NCBI RefSeq assembly: GCF_003314975.1 | Contig: NZ_QNRF01000001.1 | Coordinates: 558,001-622,000 of the forward strand | DNA from: Marinomonas aquiplantarum | Lineage (GTDB): Bacteria; Pseudomonadota; Gammaproteobacteria; Pseudomonadales; Marinomonadaceae | Direction of reading: 5' to 3' | DNA: 64,000 nt | Shown here: piece by piece, positions 28,326 through 37,024 of the stretch | Layout: the number at the start of each line of letters is the position of its first letter | Position numbering within the stretch: position 1 is the stretch's first letter | Notes under the pieces: model-generated | Databases searched by the model: none | Told to the model about the DNA's origin: nothing | The model's input: only the letters and a program-made list of their open reading frames with translations | Position numbers and translations under genes: made by a program

Positions 28326-31300
28326 TTAAAGGTCTTGTTCTGTCGCGAAACGTTGTAGGTAGTGAGGTCCGCCTGCTTTTGGTCCTGTACCAGATAAGCC
28401 TTGGCCACCAAATGGTTGTACGCCAACCACGGCACCGACTTGGTCACGGTTAATGTATAGGTTGCCGACACGAGCGCGATTCGCGATACGCGCACACGTG
28501 GTCTCGTTGCGGCTGTGTACGCCCATAGTCAAACCAAAACCAGATTGGTTGATGGTGTCGATGATTTTGTTCAGATCACGTGCTTTGTAGCGTACTACGT
28601 GCAATATAGGACCAAACTTCTCATCGGTTAATTGATCAATGCTGTCGATCTCAAAGGCCGTTGGTGGCACAAAGGTACCTTTATTCGCAAGGTCTGGTAA
28701 TTCAGTCTGTGCGATCAGTTTGCCAACCTTGGTCATGTGCTCAATGTGCTCAAGCAACATCGTCTGTGCTTTTTCGTCAATCACAGGGCCCACATCGGTG
28801 CTATGCAGGTAAGGCAAGCCAACACTCTGTTCTTGCATCGCGCCTTTGATCATTGGAATCACGCGATCGGCAATGTCCTCTTGAACAAACATCACACGTA
28901 AAGCAGAACAACGCTGACCTGCTGAAGCAAAGGCCGAACGTACTGCATCACGAACCACTTGCTCTGGTAAAGACGTTGAGTCAATGAGCATGGCATTTTG
29001 ACCGCCGGTCTCAGCAATTACCGGCACAGGTGCAACATCACGTGCGGCTAGGGTGCGGTTGATTAATTGCGCGGTACCAGTAGAGCCTGTGAACGCCAAA
29101 CCAGCAATGCGCTTATCGTTGGTTAAAGGAGCACCTACGCTGGCACCGTCACCTGGTAACAGGTGTAAAACATCGCCTGGAACGCCAGCTTGATGCAACA
29201 ATTCGATTGCACGTACTGCGATTAAGCTGGTTTGCTCTGCTGGTTTAGCAACGACTGTGTTACCAACGACGAGCGCGGCAACCACTTGGCCGGTGAAAAT
29301 GGCCAACGGGAAGTTCCATGGGCTGATGCAGGTAAACACCCCACGTCCTTTCAACTGTGCCAGTTTTTCTTGGCCTAGGAAGTCCGTGTATTTATGTGGT
29401 TCCGCAAAGTTGCTACGAGCCTGTTGCGCATAGTAACGACAGAAATCCACGGCTTCGCGAACTTCGTCAATGCTGTCCTGAATGGTTTTACCCGCTTCAC
29501 GATGACAAAGCGCCATCAATTCAGGGTAATTTTCTTCCATGAGGTCGGCCATTTTATCTAGGCAATCGGCTCGTTCTGAGGCTGGTCGCGCGGACCAAGC
29601 AGGGAAGGCCGCTTGCGCTAAATCAATGGCTTTAGCCACGGTTGTTTGGTCTGCCCAATCAATCTCACCAACCGCTTGGCTGTGGTCGTATGGGCTCTTG
29701 ATGGCGTGTGTTTGTCCGGTTTCGACTTTCTCACCACCAACAATAGGGTAAGCTCGCCATTGTGTATCTTGTCCCATGAAGGTATCAATCTGTGCTTTGA
29801 AAGGGCGCCAGTCTGATTCGATCTCTATGTTTGGTCCAAAAGAGTTTTTTCGATCCGCAAACAATTTGCTAGGCAAATTAATATGAGGGTTGGCCAAAGA
29901 TTGACGGCTTTCCAATGTTGTCACTGGGTGATGTACCAGGTCTTCAATTGGGTAGCTGGCGTCAATCAAACGGTGAACGAAGGAGCTGTTCGCACCATTT
30001 TCCAATAAGCGACGTACTAGGTAAGGTAGCAAGTCTTTGTGGCTGCCTACTGGGGCATAAATGCGCACACACAAATCATTTTCTTTGATTAGGTGATTGT
30101 ATAAAGCGTCGCCCATACCGTGTAGACGTTGGAATTCAAACTCGTCATTTTGGGCACCAAGCTGCTTAGCTAAACAACTGATGGTCGCAATAGTATGTGC
30201 ATTATGGCTAGCAAATTGTGGGAAGATGTTGGCACGAGTGTGTTCACTCAATAGGAAGTGGGCACAAGCAAGGTAAGAAACATCGGTCGCCTCTTTACGA
30301 GTGTACACAGGGTATCCATCAATGCCGCGCTGTTGGCACAGTTTGATCTCAGAATCCCAGTAAGCGCCTTTTACAAGGCGTACAGGAATACGATCGCCTT
30401 GTTCTTTGGCCAAGGCTGCAAGCCAAGCTAGCACAGGTAGAGCGCGCTTAGAGTAGGCCTGAACGACCAAACCAAATAGTCCCCAACCTTGTGATACTTC
30501 ATCACGGTAAAGCTTTTCGAACAAATGTAGGGAAAGTTCCAAGCGGTCTGCTTCTTCGGCGTCTATGGTGATACCAACGTTAAGCGCACGTGCTTTGGCG
30601 ATTAAGCCTTTGACACTGTCGAACAGCTCGCTCATCACGCGTTCTTTGTTACCCACTTCATAGCGAGGGTGAAGAGCCGATAGTTTAATCGAGATGGTTG
30701 GACGATGACCCTTGTTGTAAGTGTCTTTACCAACGGATTCAACGGCTTGCTCATATGAGCGTAAGTATTTTTGAGCGTCGTCAGCGGTTAACGCGGCTTC
30801 ACCCAACATATCGAAAGAATAGGTATAGCCTTTATCACGATAGCTTTTACCACGAGACAGTGCTTCCTTGATGCTGCGACCTAGGACAAATTGATGTCCC
30901 ATGATTTTCATGGCTTGGTTCATGGCTTTACGGATAACAGGCTCTGACACTCGATTAACCATGCGATTCACTAGGTTAGCAGGTGTGCCATCTTGGCGCT
31001 CATCCATGGTGACGATTTTACCCGTGAGCAGCAGACCCCAAGTGGATGCATTAACAAAGAAGGAGTCTGAGTTTTGAGCGTGAGAAGCCCAGTCGGCAAC
31101 ACTTAATCTGTCTTTGATGAAGGCGTCCGCGGTTTCTTTGTCAGGCACGCGCATTAGTGCTTCAGCAAGGCACATTAACAAGATGCCTTCTTTCGTATCC
31201 AGACTGTATTCCAGCAGTAGGGCATCAATCATGGACATGCTGTCGTCATCTTTACGCACTTCTGCGATCAATTTAGAAGCGGCATCAGTATGACTCGCCA

Positions 31301-31448
31301 GCTCTGTCTCCGTGGGTTTTGCCAAAGGCAAAAGCTCTTTTAACCAGCTTTCTTCGTCCGCTTTGTAAAGAGGGGATATGAGCTGCCACAACTCATTGAG
31401 TGGCTTCTGAATGAAGTTAGGTTGTAATACCTCAATCGCTTTAAACAT
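28326..31448 (-). CDS. putA: Bifunctional proline dehydrogenase / P5C dehydrogenase PutA (lacks DNA-binding and C-terminal domains)
   Basis: Converts proline to glutamate in two steps: FAD proline dehydrogenase, then NAD-dependent glutamate-semialdehyde dehydrogenase. The proline dehydrogenase barrel (about residues 130-460) shows RLVKGAYWDSEIK and the late YLVRRLLENGANSSFV motif. The ALDH half (about 540-1030) has ISPWNFPLAIFTGQ, ETGGQNAM and catalytic Cys847 in FASAGQRCSALR. 1040 aa. The N-terminal ribbon-helix-helix repressor domain of E. coli PutA is absent, and the C-terminal domain is encoded separately just downstream. GGGAG lies 9 bp before the ATG. No putP is nearby. Confidence 0.95.
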   Translation of the reverse strand: MFKAIEVLQPNFIQKPLNELWQLISPLYKADEESWLKELLPLAKPTETELASHTDAASKLIAEVRKDDDSMSMIDALLLEYSLDTKEGILLMCLAEALMRVPDKETADAFIKDRLSVADWASHAQNSDSFFVNASTWGLLLTGKIVTMDERQDGTPANLVNRMVNRVSEPVIRKAMNQAMKIMGHQFVLGRSIKEALSRGKSYRDKGYTYSFDMLGEAALTADDAQKYLRSYEQAVESVGKDTYNKGHRPTISIKLSALHPRYEVGNKERVMSELFDSVKGLIAKARALNVGITIDAEEADRLELSLHLFEKLYRDEVSQGWGLFGLVVQAYSKRALPVLAWLAALAKEQGDRIPVRLVKGAYWDSEIKLCQQRGIDGYPVYTRKEATDVSYLACAHFLLSEHTRANIFPQFASHNAHTIATISCLAKQLGAQNDEFEFQRLHGMGDALYNHLIKENDLCVRIYAPVGSHKDLLPYLVRRLLENGANSSFVHRLIDASYPIEDLVHHPVTTLESRQSLANPHINLPSKLFADRKNSFGPNIEIESDWRPFKAQIDTFMGQDTQWRAYPIVGGEKVETGQTHAIKSPYDHSQAVGEIDWADQTTVAKAIDLAQAAFPAWSARPASERADCLDKMADLMEENYPELMALCHREAGKTIQDSIDEVREAVDFCRYYAQQARSNFAEPHKYTDFLGQEKLAQLKGRGVFTCISPWNFPLAIFTGQVVAALVVGNTVVAKPAEQTSLIAVRAIELLHQAGVPGDVLHLLPGDGASVGAPLTNDKRIAGLAFTGSTGTAQLINRTLAARDVAPVPVIAETGGQNAMLIDSTSLPEQVVRDAVRSAFASAGQRCSALRVMFVQEDIADRVIPMIKGAMQEQSVGLPYLHSTDVGPVIDEKAQTMLLEHIEHMTKVGKLIAQTELPDLANKGTFVPPTAFEIDSIDQLTDEKFGPILHVVRYKARDLNKIIDTINQSGFGLTMGVHSRNETTCARIANRARVGNLYINRDQVGAVVGVQPFGGQGLSGTGPKAGGPHYLQRFATEQDL

Positions 31449-31762
31449 GGTTGTATTCTCCCGCGGGCAGCAATAAATCTCGTGTTAATTTGACGGCCGC
31501 ACATTGTGATAGAGCACATAACACCTTGCGATTGACTTGCATCCCTAAGTCAGCAAAGCGCATGTCTGGATAATGGGCACACTTTAGTGACAGAAGGGGG
31601 AAACTGTCTTTCGAAAAAATCGTTTTTTTTTATAAGAAAATCCGGCTCATGGGCGACGATAGGGTATTTTGCCTACAAGTTCGGTTTTTATGAGGGATAT
31701 AGCGTAAAAAAGAAACCTGCCTGTCACCTTCTTAAAGATAGAAGAAAAAGACAGTTTGTCTA
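31449..31762. other. Intergenic region between the araC-type gene and putA
   Basis: 314 bp, A/T-rich, upstream of putA and downstream of the regulator gene, which are on the same strand. It should hold the putA promoter and the activator site, but I could not single out either. A 66-codon frame on the plus strand (31587-31787) overlaps the regulator gene and looks accidental. Confidence 0.5.
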
Positions 31763-32536
31763 TTATCGAACGCTAAATTGCTTTTGATAACGCAAGGGAG
31801 TGATGCCGAGGGTTTGCGAAAAAATATTGGTCATCGCACTTTGGCTGGAGAAACCGCACATTTCGGCCACCTGAATCGGTGGAAAGCCTTCTTGTAGTAA
31901 GGTTTGGGCTCGTTCTAGACGTTTACGCATCAAATATTGGTGAGGCGTCATGCCGGTGCGATCTTTAAAGCGTTCATGGAATTGACTGACACTGAGGAAA
32001 CAGAAATTCGCCAGTTGATCAATGTGCACTTTACGAGACAGGTTAAGCTCAATGAATTGGTCCAGTTTATCGATGTCCAACTGGTTACCACGAGTACGTA
32101 CATCTTTGCTGTTAACCTGATGGCGAATGGCGCTTAGTAAGGTATTGCCACAGGCACGGGCTAAAATTGGGTCATCTGGGTACTGTTGTAATTCCCCTGA
32201 TAAGGCTGACGCTAAAATTTGCAGACGTGGACTGAGCTCGAAATAAGCCGCTTGGTCAAAAATACGCGAGACGATCTCGTACTCTTCATCGGTAATGCTT
32301 TTTTGTGGGGGGACTGGCAGATTGACCACCATGATGCGGTTTTCACCCAGTCCTGCGAAAGCATGGGAATTGGCCGAGGGTAAAATACAGCCTTCACCTG
32401 AATGCAGTTCTTTGCCTTTTCCCTGGATGTCGAAGTCCGTATTGCCGTCTAACACAATTACCAATTGATGGTAGTCGTGGTCGTGGGCATCCGCTTCATT
32501 TGGGAGGCTAAATACATCGGATTCAGACGAGGTCAA
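31763..32536 (-). CDS. AraC-family transcriptional regulator, probable put activator
   Basis: 257 aa. The N-terminal half is a cupin-like sensor domain (HDHDYHQLVIVLDG, then GEGCILPSANSHAF). Residues 155-257 form the double HTH of AraC proteins (IDQLANFCFLSVSQFHERFK, then IQVAEMCGFSSQSAMTNIFSQTLGITP). The only start near the domain is TTG at 32536, preceded by AGGTG. Its position directly upstream of putA on the same strand, and the lack of a repressor domain in PutA, suggest it is the proline-responsive regulator, as for PutR of Vibrio. This is inference. Confidence 0.82.
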   Translation of the reverse strand: MTSSESDVFSLPNEADAHDHDYHQLVIVLDGNTDFDIQGKGKELHSGEGCILPSANSHAFAGLGENRIMVVNLPVPPQKSITDEEYEIVSRIFDQAAYFELSPRLQILASALSGELQQYPDDPILARACGNTLLSAIRHQVNSKDVRTRGNQLDIDKLDQFIELNLSRKVHIDQLANFCFLSVSQFHERFKDRTGMTPHQYLMRKRLERAQTLLQEGFPPIQVAEMCGFSSQSAMTNIFSQTLGITPLRYQKQFSVR

Positions 32537-32652
32537 AATTCACCTATAGGATTTAAGTAAAGAAAGAAGTATAGCCCTGTTGGATTGGCTTTGACAGAGT
32601 GTTTTTTTGGGAGATGGCGCATTTTTCATCCTTTTCCGTCGAAAAAACGACA

Positions 32653-32688
32653 ATAAAAAAAACGGCGTGGTCAATTGACCACGCCGTT
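32653..32688 (-). terminator. Terminator of the quinone oxidoreductase gene
   Basis: Perfect palindromic hairpin (arms AACGGCGTGGTCAA/TTGACCACGCCGTT), followed on the minus strand by eight T. Confidence 0.92.
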
Positions 32689-32709
32689 ATGGATTTTGCG
32701 CCGGTTAAC

Positions 32710-33669
32710 TTAGCTTACTCGGACAACAAGGTTTCCTAAGGCGCCTGACTTGAGAACATCTTCATGAGCTTGGGCTAGCTCAGTGAGTTCATAGGTTCGG
32801 CGAATCACTGGTTTCAACACACCTTTTTCAAACAAAGGTTTAAGTGCTTTGGCAATCAATGCCAGCTCGGCAGGTTTGACGTTGGCAAGTGCAACACCAA
32901 ATACTGCGGCATCACGTGCCATTAAGTCACGTGGATTGATTTCGACCGTACCACGGTTTCCGACCACCGCAACTCGACCACCAAAGGTCAGCGCTTTTAA
33001 ATCTTGATCTAAATTGTGGTTTGCCAACATTTCAATGATGACATCGAAACCAGTTGGCAAAGACTGAAAAGGTGCCAAGTGATCGGCTTCATTGTGCATG
33101 ATAACGGTTTCAACACCTTGCTCACGCAACAGTTTGGCGCCGTCTTCCGTACCTGTACTGGCAACCACATCCATACCTGCTGCAAGAGCCAGTTGAACCG
33201 TTGCGATACCAACGGCCCCTGTGGCGCCGTGTACCAGTACTTTATCGCCAGTTTTGGCATTGGCTCGACCAAATAACGCGCGATGCGCCGTCGTATAAGG
33301 AATGCCAACACAAGCGCCTTCTTCGAAACTCAACGCATCCGCTAATGGGTAGGTATGTGTTGTCGCACAAACACAATACTCTGCCGAAGAGCCGCTTAAG
33401 TTGCGGCTAAAGTAAACCCGTTGTCCTACTGCAAACTCGGTGACATCACTACCGATGGCAATAATGGTGCCTGCACCATCACTGCCCGGTGTATGAGGGA
33501 AGTTTGCAGTGTAATTATTCGTGCCTGAACGAATATAGGTATCGACAGGGTTCACCCCAGCGGCACCGACTTTCACCAAAACTTGGTCAGCCGCTGGCGT
33601 GGGTTGTGGAGCCTCTGTCAAAGCAAGAGCGCTGGCAGGACCGTATTCTTGAATTTGCATTGCTTTCAT
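32710..33669 (-). CDS. Zinc-independent NADPH:quinone oxidoreductase (zeta-crystallin-like MDR)
   Basis: Medium-chain dehydrogenase/reductase of 319 aa that most likely reduces quinones or enones with NADPH. The N-terminal catalytic fold begins with MKAMQIQEYGPASALAL, and the HTPGSDGAGTI segment is typical. The nucleotide loop is GATGAVGIATVQLA. No zinc-ligand cysteines are seen in the usual positions. ATG 33669 is chosen because GAGGATAG lies just upstream; the frame is open to 33717. The start lies 10 bp after the TRAP dctM stop, so it is probably the last gene of a dctQ-dctM-quinone oxidoreductase operon. Confidence 0.88.
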   Translation of the reverse strand: MKAMQIQEYGPASALALTEAPQPTPAADQVLVKVGAAGVNPVDTYIRSGTNNYTANFPHTPGSDGAGTIIAIGSDVTEFAVGQRVYFSRNLSGSSAEYCVCATTHTYPLADALSFEEGACVGIPYTTAHRALFGRANAKTGDKVLVHGATGAVGIATVQLALAAGMDVVASTGTEDGAKLLREQGVETVIMHNEADHLAPFQSLPTGFDVIIEMLANHNLDQDLKALTFGGRVAVVGNRGTVEINPRDLMARDAAVFGVALANVKPAELALIAKALKPLFEKGVLKPVIRRTYELTELAQAHEDVLKSGALGNLVVRVS

Positions 33670-33679
33670 AAAACTATCC

Positions 33680-35068
33680 TCAGTCTGCATAGACTTGTTC
33701 AGGTAACCAAGTAGCAAGGTCAGGCCAGATTGACAGCATCAGCAGGACGACCAACTGGATGATGATAAATGGCAAAACCCCTTTGTAAATGGATTGCGTT
33801 TTGACTTCTGGTGGCGCCACACCACGTAAATAGAAGAGGGCGAAACCAAATGGTGGTGTTAAGAATGAGGTTTGTAGGTTAATGGCCATCATAATACCAA
33901 GCCATACCGGATCAAGTCCCATCGCCAACAGCACAGGCGCTACGATCGGCACAACAACGAAGGTGATTTCGATGAAGTCTAGGATGAAGCCTAGGAAGAA
34001 CATCAATAACATCACCACAATCATGGCACCAACAACGCCACCAGGCAGTTGAGAGAAGAAGTCTTGAATCAGTTCTTCACCACCGAAACCGCGGAACACC
34101 AATGAAAATAACGAGGCACCGATCAAGATCATAAAGACCATACAGGTGACTTTCGTGGTGGAATATACGGCTTCTTTTAATGTTTGTAGACTCAATTTAC
34201 CACTTGCCCACGCCAGTAAAGCCGCGCCTAGTGCACCAACGCCTGCCGCTTCGGTTGGGGTCGCTATACCGGTTAGGATGGAACCCAGTACGGCAAAAAT
34301 CAGAATCAGTGGTGGCAATAAGCCTTTGAACAGTTGCAGTGCCAGTGGTTCAGTTGAGCCGCTGCGCAATTCTTCTCGTGGCACCGCTGGGGCTTTATGA
34401 GGCTGTAGCCAAGCAACGATGATGACGTACAAAATGTAGAAAGCGACCAGGATGAGACCTGGAATTAAGGCACCAACAAACAAATCGCCGACGGAAATGG
34501 TTTTAGGTGAGAAGATCCCCATCTCCAGCTGAGCTTTTTGGAAAGCATTGGACATTACGTCGCCCAGTAATACTAAGGCAATGGATGGTGGGATTATTTG
34601 TCCAAGTGTGCCGGTTGCACAAATGGTCCCGGTTGCAAGCGCTGGATCATAACCACGACGTAACATGGTAGGTAATGAAATCATCCCCATAGTGACCACG
34701 GTAGCCCCTACAATCCCGGTACTGGCGGCCAACAACATACCGACAAGAATAACGGAAATACCTAAGCCGCCGCGCATGGTGCCAAACAGCATGGCCATGG
34801 ACTCCAAAAGGCGTTCGGCAAGTTTGGATTTTTCCAAGAGCACGCCCATTAACACGAATAAGGGCACGGCAATGAGGGTTTCGTTACGAACAATACCGAA
34901 TAAACGGTTTGGTAGGGCTTCTAGGAATACGCCATCAAACGTCCCAAATAATGAGCCAAACGCGGCGAAAATTAAGGCCGTGCCGCCAAGAGAAAATGCC
35001 ACTGGGTAGCCGAATAATAAGCAAACACAAACGCCTGCAAACAGCCATAAAGGTAAAAATTCAGCCAT
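33680..35068 (-). CDS. TRAP transporter large permease (DctM/FcbT3-like)
   Basis: Ion-coupled membrane subunit of 462 aa with about twelve hydrophobic segments. Signature stretches are GTLGQIIPPSIALVLLGD, TPTEAAGVGALGAALLA and the late TSFLTPPFGFALFYLRGVAP, which place it in the mannitol/chloroaromatic (COG4664) subgroup, the group that partners COG4663-type binding proteins. It follows dctQ by 3 bp. There is no substrate-binding gene in this operon; the two lipoproteins at 25-27.5 kb belong to the matching subgroup and are the obvious candidates. Confidence 0.9.
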   Translation of the reverse strand: MAEFLPLWLFAGVCVCLLFGYPVAFSLGGTALIFAAFGSLFGTFDGVFLEALPNRLFGIVRNETLIAVPLFVLMGVLLEKSKLAERLLESMAMLFGTMRGGLGISVILVGMLLAASTGIVGATVVTMGMISLPTMLRRGYDPALATGTICATGTLGQIIPPSIALVLLGDVMSNAFQKAQLEMGIFSPKTISVGDLFVGALIPGLILVAFYILYVIIVAWLQPHKAPAVPREELRSGSTEPLALQLFKGLLPPLILIFAVLGSILTGIATPTEAAGVGALGAALLAWASGKLSLQTLKEAVYSTTKVTCMVFMILIGASLFSLVFRGFGGEELIQDFFSQLPGGVVGAMIVVMLLMFFLGFILDFIEITFVVVPIVAPVLLAMGLDPVWLGIMMAINLQTSFLTPPFGFALFYLRGVAPPEVKTQSIYKGVLPFIIIQLVVLLMLSIWPDLATWLPEQVYAD

Positions 35069-35071
35069 GGG

Positions 35072-35590
35072 TTAAGTCCTCTGAGCAGCGCGAGCGGCAG
35101 TAATAACGCCAAGATTTTTTAAAATATCGGCCATGCCTTGAATGATGAGGCTAACCATCATTAAAGGAATCAGGGTTTTAAGCAGATAAACGAAGGGTAA
35201 GCCACCAGGCTCTTGGGAGGTTTCTAATACACGCCAAGAAGCGCCAACATATTCTAGGCTTAAGTATGCGGTATACAGAGTAAAAGGTAACAGGAAGAAA
35301 ACCCCGCCGATCAGGTTGACCCAGGCTTTTTTGGTGGCAGAGAAGTCGCGGTAAAACACATCCACTCGAACGTGTTCGTCTTCTTTAAAGGTATAGGCCG
35401 CGCCCAACATAAAGACCAGAGCATGAAAATAGAGAACCGATTCTTGTAATGCAATGGAGCCAATACCAAAACCATAGCGTAGTAGCACGATGAGGCAGGT
35501 AAGTAGCATCATCATCAATGTGAGCCAAGCAACGCATTTCCCCGTGTATTGGGAAATGGCCTCAGCCAAGCAGATTAGTTTGTTAAACAT
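35072..35590 (-). CDS. TRAP transporter small permease (DctQ/FcbT2-like)
   Basis: Four-helix membrane subunit of about 172 aa. The hydrophobic segment with LLRYGFGIGSIALQESVLYFHALVFM is followed by the conserved KEDEHVRVDVFYRDF loop of DctQ proteins. The start is uncertain: ATG 35590 gives the normal length, ATG 35617 has a G-rich stretch 12 bp upstream, and the frame is open to 35764. First gene of the operon; diverges from pstS. Confidence 0.85.
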   Translation of the reverse strand: MFNKLICLAEAISQYTGKCVAWLTLMMMLLTCLIVLLRYGFGIGSIALQESVLYFHALVFMLGAAYTFKEDEHVRVDVFYRDFSATKKAWVNLIGGVFFLLPFTLYTAYLSLEYVGASWRVLETSQEPGGLPFVYLLKTLIPLMMVSLIIQGMADILKNLGVITAARAAQRT

Positions 35591-35841
35591 TAAAATACCC
35601 ACAGTTTTTTTAATCATTATTGTCGGATGCTTCCCCCACAGGAAAAATCCGACCGTTAGTCTATTGGATAACGTATCGCTTGGGAATATGAATGGCCTTT
35701 TTACCGCTAGGAATGAGGAATACCCACTATAAAGTGAGTGATTTACAAAGCTTGTGTTGATCAAAACTGGATCGGGCTTCTATCACTGAGCCTTTAATGA
35801 ATATTGACGCTTTGCGATGAAAAACTTTGAAATATTTCAAT

Positions 35842-35875
35842 CTTTAACATTTTTGTCATATTTGCCTTTTATAGT
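35842..35875 (+). promoter_or_regulatory. Pho box and -10 of pstS
   Basis: CTTTAACATTTTTGTCATA: two 8-mers (CTTTAACA, TTGTCATA) whose starts are 11 bp apart, as in Pho boxes. TATAGT follows about 10 bp after the second repeat (35870-35875), where a PhoB-dependent promoter has its -10. The same variant (TTTAAC, 4 bp, TTGTCATA) occurs upstream of phoB. Confidence 0.7.
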
Positions 35876-35943
35876 TAACAGCATCGAACGAGCTATGGGC
35901 AGTTGCTCATAAATATTTGATTACAACCACTGAGGTTTATGTG

Positions 35944-36912
35944 ATGAAAAAACTAGTTGCAGGTCTAGCAGTAACAGCAGCAATGGGCGTTTCTGTTAAC
36001 GCTGTTGCAGATGTTGATCCAAATTTGATGTCTTACAGCAAAGCAAGTGGCGTTTCTGGTAACATTTCAAGTGTTGGCTCTGACACATTGGCTAACTTGA
36101 TGACATTGTGGGCTGAGGATTACAAGCGCCTATACCCAAATGTTAACATCCAAATCCAAGCAGCTGGTTCTTCAACTGCGCCACCAGCGTTGACTGAAGG
36201 TACGTCTAACTTCGGTCCAATGTCTCGTAAAATGAAAGACAAAGAAGTAGCAGCTTTCGAGAAAAAATACGGTTACAAGCCAACTGCTATTCCAGTTGCG
36301 ATTGATGCTCTAGCGGTATTCGTACACAAAGATAACCCAATCAAAGGTTTGTCTCTTCCTGAAGTAGATGCGATTTTCTCTTCTACTCGTAAAGGTGGTC
36401 ACAAAGAAGACATCACTAACTGGGGTAAAGCTGGCCTAACAGGTGCTTGGGCGAACCGTGACATTCAATTGTTCGGTCGTAACTCAGTATCTGGTACTTA
36501 CGGTTACTTCAAATCTAACGCTTTGTTCAAAGGTGACTACAAAAACTCTGTAAACGAGCAGCCAGGTTCGGCTTCAGTTGTACAGTCTGTTTCAACGTCT
36601 CTTAACGGTATCGGTTACTCTGGTATCGGTTACAAAACATCTTCAGTACGTGCTCTTCCTTTAGCGAAGAAAGAAGGTGGTAACTACGTTGAAGCAACAC
36701 CTGCAAATGCAGCAACTGCTAAGTACCCACTGTCTCGCTTCCTATACGTTTACGTAAACAAAGCGCCAAACAAACCACTTGCTCCACTAGAGCGTGAGTT
36801 CGTTAAGATGGTACTTTCTAAAATGGGACAAGAAGTGGTTGTGAAAGACGGCTACGTTCCACTACCAGCGAAAGTGGCTAACAAATACCTACAAACTTTG
36901 GGTATTAAATAA
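35944..36912 (+). CDS. pstS: Phosphate ABC transporter, phosphate-binding protein PstS
   Basis: Periplasmic high-affinity phosphate receptor, 322 aa, with a cleavable signal peptide ([15 protein letters not shown], cut after AVA). The mature part has [24 protein letters not shown] and [14 protein letters not shown], the phosphate-contacting loops of the pseudomonad/vibrio PstS type. ATG 35944 lies 8 bp after GAGG; GTG at 35941 is a possible alternative. Codon use is strongly biased, suggesting high expression. A Pho box is upstream, and a nested hairpin separates it from pstC. Confidence 0.95.
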   Translation: MKKLVAGLAVTAAMGVSVNAVADVDPNLMSYSKASGVSGNISSVGSDTLANLMTLWAEDYKRLYPNVNIQIQAAGSSTAPPALTEGTSNFGPMSRKMKDKEVAAFEKKYGYKPTAIPVAIDALAVFVHKDNPIKGLSLPEVDAIFSSTRKGGHKEDITNWGKAGLTGAWANRDIQLFGRNSVSGTYGYFKSNALFKGDYKNSVNEQPGSASVVQSVSTSLNGIGYSGIGYKTSSVRALPLAKKEGGNYVEATPANAATAKYPLSRFLYVYVNKAPNKPLAPLEREFVKMVLSKMGQEVVVKDGYVPLPAKVANKYLQTLGIK

Positions 36913-36927
36913 GCCGTTGCTATAACG

Positions 36928-36996
36928 AGCTTATGAAATGAGAATTAAAAGTAGGAGGGCAGAAACGCTCTCCTACTTTTCTCTGTTTCATAAGCT
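36928..36996 (+). terminator. Nested attenuator hairpin between pstS and pstC
   Basis: Inner perfect 11-bp stem (AAAAGTAGGAG 36947-36957 / CTCCTACTTTT 36970-36980) with TTTT inside the 3' arm. It sits inside a second perfect 11-bp inverted repeat (AGCTTATGAAA 36928-36938 / TTTCATAAGCT 36986-36996). Likely partial termination that keeps PstS above PstCAB. Confidence 0.75.
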
Positions 36997-37013
36997 GTCA
37001 CAAAAATGTCACA
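36995..37013 (+). promoter_or_regulatory. Consensus-like Pho box just before pstC
   Basis: CTGTCACAAAAATGTCACA: two 8-mers 11 bp apart and close to the PhoB consensus, only 12 bp before the first pstC ATG. It overlaps the outer arm of the preceding hairpin by 2 bp. No -10 is visible at the expected distance. Confidence 0.55.
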
Positions 37014-37024
37014 CAAAAAGATGA

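Noticed and set aside
28313..28326. A frameshift or sequencing error splitting a fused PutA
   Set aside because: putA has a proper end, then a good ribosome-binding site and ATG for the next gene. The spacer contains no continuing reading frame that would join them.
31449..31762. A CRP site upstream of putA (TGTGCTCTATCACA on the minus strand)
   Set aside because: The half-sites are two bases too close for a CRP site.
31587..31787. A 66-codon frame upstream of putA on the plus strand
   Set aside because: No ribosome-binding site, low-quality composition, and it overlaps the AraC-family gene on the other strand.
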